Positions 1 through 10,230 of a stretch of DNA of 64,000 nucleotides are shown here, in pieces. Location of the stretch: contig JACGCM010001927.1 of NCBI GenBank assembly GCA_014058105.1, positions 124,001-188,000 on the forward strand, in the 5' to 3' direction. Origin of the DNA: Kingdonia uniflora (lineage: Eukaryota; Streptophyta; Magnoliopsida; Ranunculales; Circaeasteraceae). The notes under the pieces are model-generated. The model was not told the origin of the DNA. It saw only the letters and a list, made by a program, of their open reading frames with translations, and made no database searches. Position numbers and translations under genes: made by a program. Position 1 is the stretch's first letter, and each line of letters opens with the position of its first letter.

Positions 1-65
1 ATGTGTTAGTTCGAATGAAAAGTTTGGTAGGTCACTCGAATACTCATTATATGACTTTCGTGCAG

Positions 66-713
66 ATTAAGAAGTTGATGGGTGAAGCCATGGGTCGTGT
101 TGTGGGCAGTAGTGAGTTGGAAAATTAGGTGGTGGCTTACAAGAATATAGAGAAGGAGTTGAGCACGGAGAATACTGATCTGAATGCGATGTTGAACAGG
201 TACAAGCTGGAAGCAAAGAAGGCGAAGGAGGCGGCGCTGGCGGAAGTGAAGAAAGTGTTGTAGAAAGAGAAAAATGAGGCTTTGGCGTTGCAGAAAGCTA
301 CTTATGAAAAAAATATTAGAGAACAAGTTGTCGATGCTCGCAGAGCAATGAAGTTAGAGTAGGGTAAACTGCTCGATGAAGAGAAAGCTAGGATGAATGT
401 AGATTGGAAAAGTGTAAGGAAGTGAGGATGCACTTTTTAGGATAGTTTGAGGAGTCAGAAGAAAGGAAAAAAATATTACAAGGGACTTGTCAAAGCAGGT
501 GCTCTTGCGTGTGATGACAGCTCAGACGAGGATGTACCCCAGACTCCTGATGTGCGTGGAACAATTAAAGTGATCGAAGAAGAAGTGATGATGGAGGTAG
601 ACGGTCCTCGTCCTATGGAGGAGGCAGATGTGCAGGTACCCGAAGGTGCCTTAAATGAAGAAAAATCTCCTCATAAATGTAGAATCATGTTTAAATTATG
701 TTGTGTTAAGTAA
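66..713 (+). pseudogene. Antisense extra ORF of R1, last exon, coiled coil
   Basis: One frame reads from a likely splice acceptor (TTTCGTGCAG ending at 65) to the stop at 713, opposite in direction to the R1 pol. The product is Lys/Glu/Ala-rich with heptad-like spacing (coiled coil) and ends in an acidic tail (about 507-660) rich in Glu, Asp and Val. Five in-frame stops interrupt it: four TAG where CAG is expected and one TGA where CGA is expected. This is the pattern of C-to-T decay at methylated sites. Its place and direction match the antisense gene of R2, which also ends in coiled coil. Function is unknown; upstream exons lie outside the window. Confidence 0.6.
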
Positions 714-1126
714 AAGTATGTAACAAATGGTCAGTGGGACTGAAGCAATTTTAATTTTGTGCGTGCGAAAAATATTTGTTTTGTTGTTATAAAATTTTGA
801 TAAATAACTATTGTGCAATAAGTTTGAGTAGATTTGAGAAAGTGATGTTTCGAAAATAATGATAGATTCGAGTAGATATGTAAAGAATGTTGGTATACGT
901 GATATGTGAATGATGGCCAAGAAATGGCAAGTAATGAGTACCAGATGAATATCCTGAGATGGGAATCCAGATTTTGATATAAGATGAACAAGAGCTCAGA
1001 AGAGGTTGTTCGATAAGTAAAGAGCGCGAAGTAGAACATCCTGTAATTGGATATTTGTTCACGTAAAATTGAATAATATGTGTTAGGTATACTTCTTGAA
1101 GTAAAGACTTAAAAACAAATCAAGAT
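714..1126. other. AT-rich spacer of R1 between antisense ORF and tandem repeats
   Basis: No coding potential stands out. Short open frames on the minus strand here are AT-rich chance frames. By position this is R1 3' non-coding DNA. Confidence 0.5.
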
Positions 1127-1564
1127 AGTAAGAAATTTGTTTGTCTCATGCATACTTGATAAGTATTGATCGAAATCAAATCGAAGTAGTAAAGATATCG
1201 TTTGTCTGATGTACATTTGATAAGTATGGATCGAGATCAAATCGAAGTAGTAAAGACATTGTTTCTCTGATGTATACTTAATAAGTATGTATCGAGATCA
1301 AATTAAAGTAGTAAAGATATCACTTGTCTGATGTATACTTGATAAGCATGGATCGAGATCAAATAAAAGTAGTAAAAATATCGTTTGTCTGATGTATACT
1401 TGATAAGTATGGATCGAGATCAAATCGAAGTAGTAAAGATATCGTTTGTCTGCTGTATACTTGATAAGTATAGATCGAGATCAAATCGAAGTAGTAAAGA
1501 TATCGTTTGTCTGATGTATACTTGATAAGTATAGATCGAGATCAAATCGAAGTAGTAAAGAAGA
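1127..1564. repeat. 61-bp tandem repeat, about 7 copies, in the R1 3' region
   Basis: The unit contains GTAGTAAAGATATCGTTTGT and then TATACTTGATAAGTATGGAT. GTAGTAAAG recurs at 1186, 1247 and 1308, an exact 61-bp spacing. The first copies are the most diverged. The array lies just behind integrase, a usual site for tandem repeats in Tat elements. Confidence 0.9.
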
Positions 1565-1629
1565 TAATGATGAGTACAAATTATTTATTTGATTGGAAGA
1601 AAATGGTTACAGTGTCTTATCTGTAAAAT

Positions 1630-2775
1630 AGTTTCAGCTGAGCAGTGTTCCATGGATATTCATGCTGAACTTCGTCTTCAGTCATTAGCCAATAAGTTAT
1701 GCTATCTGTTTTGTTACTGACAATGTAGGACCCTTTCCAGTTTTCTGCTAACTTTCCAAAATTTTAGGTCGAGTACTATCTTGGATTCGTCGTAGGAAAG
1801 GTCTCTAATACCAATTTTCCGTTGTCGAACTTTTATGTTATATGCCTTTTTCAATGTATCATGATATCATCCCAGATTGGCAATGGCCTAGTCTCGGGTT
1901 TCTTCGATCCAAATGAGGTTGCAGACTAGGCCGAATTCATTATCCTCATCTGAGATTTTTTGTCGGGTACTTGGTAAATCGAGGTTTGAAAGGATGACTG
2001 CTTCGGTACCAAAAGCCATCATAAAAGGAGTGCAGCCAGTGGAAACTTAAGGAGTAGTAGGATAGGCCCACAAAACACTGAGTAGTTCGTCCACCCATCT
2101 GCCTTTTTTGTCATCGAGGCATTTTTGTAAACTAGATTTGATGCTTTTATTGATGGCCTCGGCTTGTCCGTTGCCTTGAGGATAATATGGTGTGGAAGTT
2201 GTTAACTAAATCTAGTATTTATGGAGGAAAGCAAGTACTTTAGCGCTGATGAACTGTTTGCCATTATCAAATCGTATCATGTGCGGACAACCAAACCTAG
2301 TGATGATATGCTCCCACAGGAACTTGATGACCTCATTCTCATCAGTATGGCAAAGAGGAATTGCTTCGAACCACTTGGTGAAGTAATCAGTAGCGACTAA
2401 AATGAACCTTCTATTTCCTGATGTTGGATAGAATGGGCCGATGATGTCGATTCCCCATCGTTTAAACGGCCAGAGGACATTGCTAACATGCAAGTCGAGG
2501 GCTGGACTTTTGATATCGTGAGCGTGGATTTGGTATTTGTAGTATTTGCGCACAAATTCTTCACAATATTGTCGCATCTTGGGCCAGTATAATCTTTGTA
2601 TGAATGCGCGTTGGGCTAGCGATCTTCCTGAAACATGTGCACCACAGATACCCTCATGAAGCTCTCTAATTTTGATCTGAGCCTGTTTCTGTGAGATGTA
2701 TTCGATAAGTGGTCCTCCTCCAGTGAGGTGATATAATATTTTATTTAGGACAGTGAATTTGGGGAACATGGCCAA
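1630..2775 (-). pseudogene. R1 integrase (frameshifted)
   Basis: The minus-strand frame 2775-2212 carries the integrase N-terminus: His-His of the zinc site (LHEGICGAH), then YWPKM. The Cys pair is replaced by Tyr (KYYKYQ where KCDKCQ is usual). Core Asp residues are seen in WGIDIIGPF and RFDNGKQF. The frame stops before the catalytic Glu, but [11 protein letters not shown] with that Glu is readable in another frame around 2170-2195. The conserved LWAYPTTP and FMMAFGTEA blocks follow to about 1950, so a frameshift near 2210 splits the gene. The C-terminal part fades out near 1630. Confidence 0.8.
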
Positions 2776-2880
2776 TAGAGATCGAGCTTCGTCTTTGTTA
2801 CTGGGGAGGATGCTGGAGTTGAGGCAAGCATAAAACCGTCTTCTCCAGTCGTCAGGGTCATCATCTTCGGCAATGGTTAT

Positions 2881-3345
2881 CTGGAGTGTTGAAAGGATAT
2901 CAAGCTAGAATGCTCGATGATCACGATTTCCAAAGATCTTTTTTCACTGTCTCCAAGCATGGCAGCGATGTAAGCTAAAGCATCAGCATGACAATTTTTT
3001 TGTCAAGGTAAATAAGATATTATTGCATGTTTAACTTTTTTTATCTTTTCTTCGACCAAAGCTGCGTAATCAACCATTTTGCCTGTTGTCTTGAAAGTTT
3101 TATTATAATGATTTACCACGAGTAAAGAGCCGACATATACTATTAATTCTTCAACTCCAAGAGTAAGTGTAAGGTCGAGACCATGTAAGATTCCTTCCTA
3201 TTCGGTCTCATTATTGGTTGAATAGAAGTTGAGTTTGATAGCTTTTTCGATGCGATGATTAGAAGGTGTAACGAGGACTATGACAATTCAAAATCCTTAT
3301 GGTCCTGCTGACCCATTTGTAAAAAGTTTCCAACCTGAGCTTTTG
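2881..3345 (-). pseudogene. R1 second RNase H (archaeal-type, Tat-specific)
   Basis: The minus strand shows WKLFTNGSAG, then STNNETE followed by LHGLDL, VYVGSLLVVNHY and CHADALAYIA. These are the successive blocks of the aRNH domain found only in Tat elements. Two active-site aspartates are lost: TDG is TNG, and the Asp before SLLV is Gly. Several in-frame stops are present. R2 keeps Asp at both places (25500-25925), so this copy is the mutated one. Confidence 0.75.
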
Positions 3346-4935
3346 GACCATGCGTCTGGTTCTGCAATTGAGTCATCTGTGAAAATTTCTTCAAGTTCTT
3401 CCCAATTGGGGTCTTCGACGGGAAAATCTGCCAAAAAGTCGACCACTGCTTGTCCCTTGATGGATATTTGAGGTTCGGGAAATATCATATTCTCCAAGAA
3501 AAATAGACCATTGCTAGATTCTACGAGATTTTTCTTTTTTGGAGAGTACCAGTTTAAGAGGGTATTTGGTGATAACCTTGATAGGACGAGCTTGAAAATA
3601 GGGATAAACTTTTTGAAAGCTGTAGACCAAGGCAAGTAGCTATTTTTTTTTTGTATATCATTTTTCAGCAGGCATAAGGGTTTTGCTGAGGAAGTAGATT
3701 GGTTTTTCTACACCGTCATCTTCTCGAATAAGAACGGAACTGATTGACTCGTTTATTGTGGATAAGTACATAGTAAGGGATTCGCTATCAATTGGAGTAC
3801 TCATTATAAAAGGACGTCCCAAGTATCGTTTGAGATCTTGGAAAGCTATTTCACAGTTGGGAGTCCAAATGATTTCCTTTTGCTGTTTGTGGGAAAGAGG
3901 AGTGGGGTTTCCACGAAGAAGAAGGTAAAGGAGTTTGCATCGATCAGATGACTTGGAGATGAATCTGTGAAGAGCAGTTATTTTGCTGGCAAAATTTTGA
4001 ACATCTTTTTTGTTTCAAGGAGATGGCATTTCCATGTGTACTTTGATTTGAGCTGGAACGATTTTTATCCCTCTTTTGCTAACGAGATGTCCCAAGAATT
4101 TGCCAGATGCGATGCCAAATTGACATTTTCTTGGGTTGAGTTTCATCTGGTATTTGCGAAGGATATCAAAGATAGTTTGAAGGCTGTTTGGATGATCTTC
4201 TCTCTTCAGGCTTTTACATATCATATCATCGATATAAACTTCCATGATTTTGCCGAGGTGGTCTTTGAACATTTGGGTTACAAGTCTTTGGTAAGTAGCT
4301 TTAGCATTCTTTAACCCAAAAGGCATTACTGTATAACAGTAGAGACCTCTTTCGGTTATGAAGGTTGTTTTTTCCTGATCTTCTTCGGCGAGTGGTACTT
4401 GGTTGTATCCTGAGGCGGCGTCCATCATATAAAGAAATTCGTATCCTGGGACTAAATCGAGAAGTTGCAAAATTAATTATAGTAGAAAACTGTCTTTGGG
4501 TGTGAATTTTTTGGGTTCTATGAAGTCAACACAAACCCTGATTTTACCATTTTTCTTTGGTACAATGACGATATTAGAAACCCATTTCAGATATTTGGCT
4601 TCCCGAATAAATCTTACACGAAGGAGTTTATTAATTTCTTTGTTGACTGTATCTCAGAGTCGTGGAGCTAGATTCTATTATTTAAATGACAGATTTACTC
4701 TCGGGAAGGAGATTAAGCCGGTGGCAAGCGATAAAAGGTCAATGCCATACATTTCTTAGAAAGTCCAGGCGAAGATGTCGAGGTTTTTCTTAAGCAGCTG
4801 CATCATGGCCTCTTTTTCGTCGGTCAATAATTTAGAGCCGATGAAGGCTGTACTCCCTAGGCCATCGAGTTTAACAGATGTGACCATCTCGGTGTCATGC
4901 TGTTCGAATGTCGTTGACTCCTCGTGTTGCAGTTG
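3346..4935 (-). pseudogene. R1 reverse transcriptase and RNase H
   Basis: The RT blocks read leftward from about 4900: VSNIVIVPKKNGKIRVCVDF, then YMMDAASGYNQVPL, VMPFGLKNAKATYQRL and an intact YIDDM catalytic box (4470-4015). RNase H blocks follow (RCKLLYLLLRG, LGRPFIMSTPI, KPIYFLSKTLMPAE) with stops. The connection ends in GQAVVDFLADFPVEDPNWE near 3400, a Tat hallmark. At least one frameshift and several stops separate the parts. Confidence 0.82.
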
Positions 4936-5547
4936 CTACGCTTTGAGAAGTTTAATTGTATGAGGGTTGGTTGTGGTATTTTCGTACATTCGTGCTACTG
5001 CTTGGCTGCCTTTGATTTCATAGACTCCGTAATCTGTTGGAAAATATAGTGCTAGATGGTAAGTTGATGGCACTACCTTGATAGAATGTAACCAACTTCG
5101 ACCCAAAATTCCCAAGTATTTGGACTCTGCATCGTTGATAAGAAATTTGACGAATGTAGTTTTTGAACCAACCTGAAGTGGCAGAGTAATTTTGTCGGTA
5201 GCTGATTCTTTTGAACCATTAAAGCCCGTAATTGTTGTTGCCGAAGCTTTGACCAAATATGTAAGGTCGAGGACTTCAATTACTCTTCGGAACAAGACAT
5301 CCGTGGCGCTTTCGGAATCGATGAGAAGTGTATGGAGGTAATCATGTCCGACTTTGAGCATAATAACAAGAGGGTCATCATGAGGGTATTTAACATGGCT
5401 GGTATAGCAGTCTTCAAAGGTTATCTGGTAAGGACGATTTGACTTGCTTGTGCTCGGAAGAAATTTTGCTGATTTATCTGATGAGGTCATTTTGCAGTAG
5501 GATGTAATGCGATCGTCTATTTTCTTTTCTTTTCTTTCCCTTTTCAA
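4936..5547 (-). pseudogene. R1 aspartic protease
   Basis: A 203-codon open frame. ITFEDCYTSHVKYPHDDPLV leads into the active-site strand LLIDSESATDVLF. The family signature is D-S/T-G, so the glycine after the catalytic Asp-Ser is replaced by Glu, as one G-to-A change would do. YLGILGRSWLHSIKVVPST is the typical C-terminal block (compare LGRPWLH in R2). It follows gag and precedes RT. Confidence 0.8.
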
Positions 5548-5578
5548 TCTCGATCATATACAAGTGGCGAGCTTGTCC

Positions 5579-6960
5579 CTATTCTTGATTTTGCTGGACT
5601 TCTTTATTTTTAGCTTGATCCTCGAGAAACTTCTGGATGTCAATGATATAATTGTGAAGTCTTCCAGCTAATAGGATATGATGAAAGATTCGGATGAGGG
5701 AGTAACAGTTATCAGTGTCATAATTATGCACATTATGGTACAGACATAAGGGTCTATTGGGAAGATCGGGAATTGTCTCTGGTGCGTGATAACACTCATC
5801 TACATTTATCATGGGCAAGATAACGGAGAGAGTTGTTGGCATTGGTGGTAAAACTGGGATAAGTCTGTCTGGTTTTCCGTCCCTTCTTCTATTATTGCCA
5901 GTGTTTCTGTCGCGTTGTTTAGGCGCTTCAGGAGTGACAGTTCGCTGAGCTGGAGTCAAAGATGCTTCTCGAGAATGTATTACAGATGAGCTTTTCATCT
6001 TATCTATCTTAGACCGCTCCAATTCAATATAGTTATTAACCACATCAATCATCTTAGTGACTGTGCGAGGCTTGCGTAGGGTAAGTTCTTCTCAAACTTT
6101 CGAGTCAATGTGCAGAGCAGAAGTGAATGCTGGAACTACAATTTTAGGGTCTGAATTCCCAATCTTCCTTGTTTCCTGAAGGAAACACTTATAAAAGTTT
6201 GACAAGGTTTCTTTCGCTCCTTGCTCGAAGTAAATCAAGGAATCAACAGTTATTTCTCACTCCATAGTATGTGCGTAATTGGATACGAAAAGATGTTGCA
6301 ACTGGTTAAAAGTTGTGATGGAGGCTTCTTGGATGGTGTGGAACCATCGGAGTAGTTCTTCCTTTAGGATCATGTTGAATAGCCTATACAGCATATGGTA
6401 GAGTTGGAAATATAACCCAACCGCATCTTTGAAATGTCAAACATATCTAAGCAAGTCAGTCATGCCTGCATATTGAATGAATTTGGGCATATGAAAATTT
6501 TCTGGGATGGGCATATTTTCGAGATATGAAGAAATGGGGTTTGTTTCGATTCTATCAAGCGCAGATCGTCGGCCTGGGATATCAGAATGAATGGCTTGGA
6601 TTCTGTTGTGAAGGTCGTCTAAGGTAACGAACTGTTGCGGGAGAAGAGGTAGGGCTACGATCTGAGGAATAAAATCTTCCTGACCTTCTGGTCCTAATCG
6701 ATCTCTGACGGGCCTTCTTCTGGCGGAGGGGTCTGGTAACATGTGCGTCGATTTCCTTGGGTTGTCGAGGCTGAATATGTCAAGCCAAAATGTTGAGAGG
6801 CTCTGTTTGGATTTCCAGATCTGGATCGAGAAATTCGTTGATCGTCCCCTCTCGGCTGATCATCGCGTTGAACCGCTCTTGATGGATGTACACTTTGAGC
6901 AAGTAGAGGTGACGTCTGACGAGTAGTGAGTTGATCTTGTGTCCTCCGTAGCCTCTCCAT
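5579..6960 (-). pseudogene. R1 gag
   Basis: The gag reading frame is broken into pieces (6960-6694, 6742-6437, 6052-5579). The N-terminal piece has the Pro/Arg-rich stretch and FHMPKFIQYAG, the start of the capsid domain. The C-terminal piece holds the Tat-type knuckle CLYHNVHNYDTDNCYSL (Cys/His/His/Cys, all kept), followed by GRLHNYI, close to the equivalent stretch in R2. Between 6052 and 6437 the capsid frame is shifted and carries stops. Confidence 0.75.
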
Positions 6961-7225
6961 CTCCTTTTGATATGTTTGACTTTGCTGATCAAGGGTTTTT
7001 CTTCATTCGTCTCTCTCTATTTTGAGGGCTTGAGCGTGGACACGATGATCTTCCTATCGTTGGGTTTTTTCTATGGCCATTTGTTTTTGAAGTTCGAGTA
7101 CAGCACCGTGTAGATCAATAGCTCCTGGTATTTCATGATCTCTTACAGTACTGAAATGGCTTCTCAAGTTAATGTTTGTCATCAAAGGGTGTTCAAATCA
7201 GAAATGGTAGAAAAAAGTATGGTAG

Positions 7226-7244
7226 TTCCCACAGACGGTGCCAA
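7226..7244 (-). promoter_or_regulatory. R1 primer binding site
   Basis: On the minus strand ATTGGCACCGTCTGTGGGA directly follows the LTR end. It matches the TGGCGCCGTCTGTGGGA type used by Tat elements and the equivalent site of R2 at 21681. Confidence 0.8.
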
Positions 7245-7245
7245 T

Positions 7246-7896
7246 TGTAGTGGCGGATTTTCTAGGAGGAAAATCTTCACAAATACTCATTCGTAAAGAG
7301 GCTGTAATAAACTAGATAGACGAGATTTTACGTGGAAAACTTAGTAAAAGCTGAGAAAAACCACTACCTCGAGGAGTATTTTTATGTAAAATTCACTATG
7401 TTGCTAGTTATTACAGAGTTTTGGAATAATAGTAGGTTTAAGAGGTTGTAATTGGTAACGTGTAAAGATTTCTCGGTCTTGAATAACCTCGAGGAGTATT
7501 TTTATGTAAAATTCACTATGTTGCTAGTTATTACAGAGTTTTGGAATAATAGTAGGTTTAAGAGGTTGTAATTGGTAACGTGTAAAGATTTCTCGGTCTT
7601 GAATAATCTATTCGCTGCCTGTATTTATATTGGATACAGGCAGTTTTATAAAAAAGAAACAGTTTCCTATTCTGGGGGGAGTGGGCAAACTTTTCGAATC
7701 TCTAACAACTCTCTTTTGACCAGACTTCAATAGCTACTTTTAGTAGGTCGAGGACTTATTGTATTTTCTAGAATGTTGATCTATCTTCAACTACACTATA
7801 TTGGCTTATAAGTGTTGAGCTGTCTTCGACTATGATATCTCTTCGACTACACTGTGCTGGCTTACTCTTGTCGAATCTTAGGAATATGCTACTACA
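7246..7896 (-). repeat. R1 5'-LTR
   Basis: Bounded by TGTAGTGG at 7246 and CTACTACA at 7896, a matching inverted pair with TG/CA ends. The primer binding site sits immediately inside. It contains a perfect 120-bp duplication. The partner LTR is outside the window. Confidence 0.8.
7366..7605. repeat. Perfect 120-bp tandem duplication inside the R1 LTR
   Basis: Bases 7366-7485 and 7486-7605 are identical at every position I compared. The unit starts ACCTCGAGGAGTATTTTTAT and ends GGTCTTGAATA. Confidence 0.95.
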
Positions 7897-7960
7897 GCGG
7901 CGTTATCAACATACAGGATCAACCCATGTGTCCCCATCTCAAACGTACAAATCTACAGTA

Positions 7961-8051
7961 CAGTTTGAAACTGCGCGTAGTGATATCTAATAAGGAATTG
8001 CCACGTATTTATTTATTTTAAAATTAGCCGCGCAGCTTAGAACTGCGCGGC
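7961..8051 (+). repeat. H1 left subterminal motif and GC hairpin
   Basis: CAGTTTGAAACTGCGCGTAG (7961-7980) is followed by a perfect 9-bp hairpin, GCCGCGCAG (8027-8035) and CTGCGCGGC (8043-8051) around a 7-base loop. Both motifs recur inverted at 36429-36508. They stand out as GC islands in AT-rich DNA. Confidence 0.75.
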
Positions 8052-8209
8052 ATCTCCCTGCAACTTTTAGGCATAAATTTGGTTTAGAACTTTCAAGTAC
8101 TATTATAAAGAACCAAGTTACATTCCAAACTAGCTTACCTAATCCTTACTCCACAAGTTTCCCAACCCAACCCATTTCCTCCGTCATCGACGTCGTTAAT
8201 CGCTTAAAA

Positions 8210-8430
8210 ATGTCGGGAGAGTCTAGTTCGCGACCGAGGTATAATTTTTCCAAAACTAAACATAGCGTAAATACCGAAATAAAGCGAAGGGGTAACAAAT
8301 TGGTAACAAATATTTGGCCGTTAAAATTGGCGTCGGACAACGATCCATCCCTTACGCTCGAGGAGTTGAACCGAGTAGATATCCTCCCGGACGGATGGGT
8401 CCATATTTGTGTTAGATCAGAGGAAATGCC
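8210..8430 (+). pseudogene. PMD gene copy 1, first exon
   Basis: The ATG at 8210 opens MSGESSSRPRYNFSKTK and runs through LTLEELNRVDILPDGWVHIC to GCCG at about 8431. The end of this exon resembles that of copy 2 (SLPDDVSYIYYNGNELT, ending at 50852). Copy 2 has an intact donor, CACG followed by GTAAGTTTTT; here the same place reads GCCG followed by ATAAGTTTTA, so the donor GT has become AT. The copia insertion begins in this intron at 8462. No domain is recognisable in this exon alone; the identity comes from the paired layout with copy 2. Confidence 0.5.
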
Positions 8431-8461
8431 GATAAGTTTTATATAAATTTTAAGTACTATT

Positions 8462-8720
8462 TGTTAGACAATAATATAATCTATCTACACAAGATCTATT
8501 GAGAGAAATTGTGAGAGAAGAGAGGATTCTTTATTGATGATTCAAGCTCTGTTCTTAAACAGGTGTAAAACATATATATAGACATAGGTTCCTAATCCTA
8601 CTTAAACTTTCCCCATTAACCCTAAAGGCCTATGGACAAATAGAAGTATGTATAGGGCACCCTAACCCTGTTGGGTTCCTAGACTGGGCTTGGACCCAAC
8701 TCCTAACACTCCCCCTTGGG
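8462..8720 (-). repeat. Copia 3'-LTR and polypurine tract
   Basis: The LTR is 247 bp (8462-8708), bounded by TGTTAGACA and CTCCTAACA with inverted TGTTAG/CTAACA ends. Just inside, the minus strand reads CCAAGGGGGAG (8709-8719), a typical polypurine tract. Bases 8457-8461 (CTATT) would be one half of the target duplication; its partner was not found. Confidence 0.75.
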
Positions 8721-9369
8721 GTGTTTCATACTAGGACGACTTGCCTCATTAAAACCTCTGCCTAGCAAAATCCCTTTGGGAAAAAAAGCTGTACCGGGAA
8801 AAAGTACAATCATATATCATGTATGGGTTGTGGACGCATATACGTTGCCTCATCAAAACCACCAGCAAGTAAAACCTCCTAGGATAAAAATTGTGCTATT
8901 AGGAAAAAGAGTACAACATGCATGTGTCCACGTCGCGTTGGGACTACTCTCCCTGACGTTGATCTCTCTGAGATAATAAATCTTGCAAACTTCGCATGCC
9001 GATTCCATAAACTAATCTCTTGAACATAGGATATGTAAGAACCTTCGTGAATAGATTAGCCAGGTTGTCTTTTGAATGGACTTGAACAACGTTGATCTCA
9101 TTCGTCTTCTGCAACTCGTATATGTGGAAGAACTTTGGTGAAATATGCTTTATTTTGTCACCTTTAATAAATCTTCCCTTGACTTGAATGATACAAGCTG
9201 CGTTGTTTTAATAAAGTGTCGTCGGTTTATCTTGGATAGAACTCAGACCACAACTCCCGTTAATGTGGTTGATCATAGACCGCAACCAGAAACATTCTTT
9301 ACCGGCTTCATGTAGTATAAGAATCTCTGTATGGTTCGAGGATGTAGCAACCATTGTCTGCTTCACTGA

Positions 9370-9600
9370 TCACCATAAAATCACAGTATCTCCATACAAG
9401 AATACATAACCTGATTGCGATCGGCCTTTATGTGGATCTGACAAATATCCTGTATCGGCGTATCCTATAATTTCCCGTTTATCAATTTGTGGATAGAACA
9501 GACCCCAATCTTCAGTGCCGATGAGATATCTCAAAATGTACTTGATCCCATTCCAGTGCCTTAGGGTAGAAATAGAAGTATGGTAAGCCAAACAGTTCAC
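9370..9600 (-). pseudogene. Copia RNase H domain
   Basis: A 76-codon minus-strand frame begins MNCLAYHTSISTLRHWNGIK and continues ILRYLIGTEDWGLFY, IIGYADTGYLSDPHKGRSQS and GYVFLYG. These are diagnostic Ty1/copia RNase H blocks, including the catalytic Asp in YADTGYLSD. It is a fragment of the polyprotein end. Confidence 0.9.
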
Positions 9601-10009
9601 TGCGAATGAGTCATTGGGTCTAGTATACCCAGCTAACTATAGCAAAACACCTCCTAGCTATGGCGACATGGCCCTAGGAGTTTCTCCCCCCATTAGGATG
9701 GTGGAAGATGTTGTTGTTCACACCCAAGTATTGGACGCGTAATAAATGACTTCGCACCGTGTGCTACATCCATATCAAAGTGTTAGATAACTCTTCTGAT
9801 ATATATTGTTTTGTGCATGAATTCCACTATCAAGATGTTCGATCTACAAATTGAGACACTCTTAATTTCCCAAGGTCTTGTATTTTGAATTCCTTCCCAA
9901 GGTATTTGGTGGCTCTCACGATCTCCCCCGGGAGTCTAATGATATTCAAATTATTTAGTACATTGTTATGATGATTAAAGTTAATATATGTGTTCTAAAT
10001 AAGAATGCA

Positions 10010-10230
10010 TGGACATATAAGGATATTTACAAAGTTCCCGACCTTCAAATATGTCTCATGGACCCTGATTGTTTCAAGTCAACAATAACTTTTCCAATTT
10101 TATTATGTACACACCTCGTATATCGGGCTTAATTATTTCCAGAAGTTTATACCTTCCCAGGTGGCTTCATGTATATATTAATATCTAGTTTCCCATATAG
10201 ATATGCGGTATTTACATCAGACGCATGTCT
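10010..10230 (-). pseudogene. Copia reverse transcriptase fragment
   Basis: The minus strand reads DVNTAYLYGKLDINIYMKPP and later LKQSGSM, matching the copia RT blocks D-V-x-T-A-Y-L-Y-G-x-L and L-K-Q-S-G-R-M. Stops occur between them. The YVDDM box expected further left was not found. Confidence 0.75.

Larger units (their letters stand above)
1..7896 (-). mobile_element. R1: Ty3/gypsy Tat-lineage LTR retrotransposon, decayed, truncated by window edge
   Basis: Read on the minus strand, the domains run 5'-LTR (7246-7896), primer binding site, gag, protease, reverse transcriptase, RNase H, a second (archaeal-type) RNase H and integrase, followed by tandem repeats and an ORF in the opposite orientation. 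Dual RNase H plus an antisense ORF behind integrase is the known layout of the Tat lineage of plant Ty3/gypsy. The far LTR lies left of base 1. Frameshifts, stops and lost catalytic residues occur in every coding part, so the copy is dead. The 5 bp right of the LTR (7897-7901, GCGGC) should be one half of its target duplication. Confidence 0.88.

Noticed and set aside
6..326. 106-codon minus-strand open frame at the left edge
   Set aside because: It is the complement of the R1 antisense coiled-coil ORF; Phe/Leu/Gln-rich composition is the mirror of Lys/Glu codons.
1127..1564. CRISPR-like array
   Set aside because: Units abut with no unique spacers, and the setting is a plant retrotransposon; it is a simple tandem repeat.
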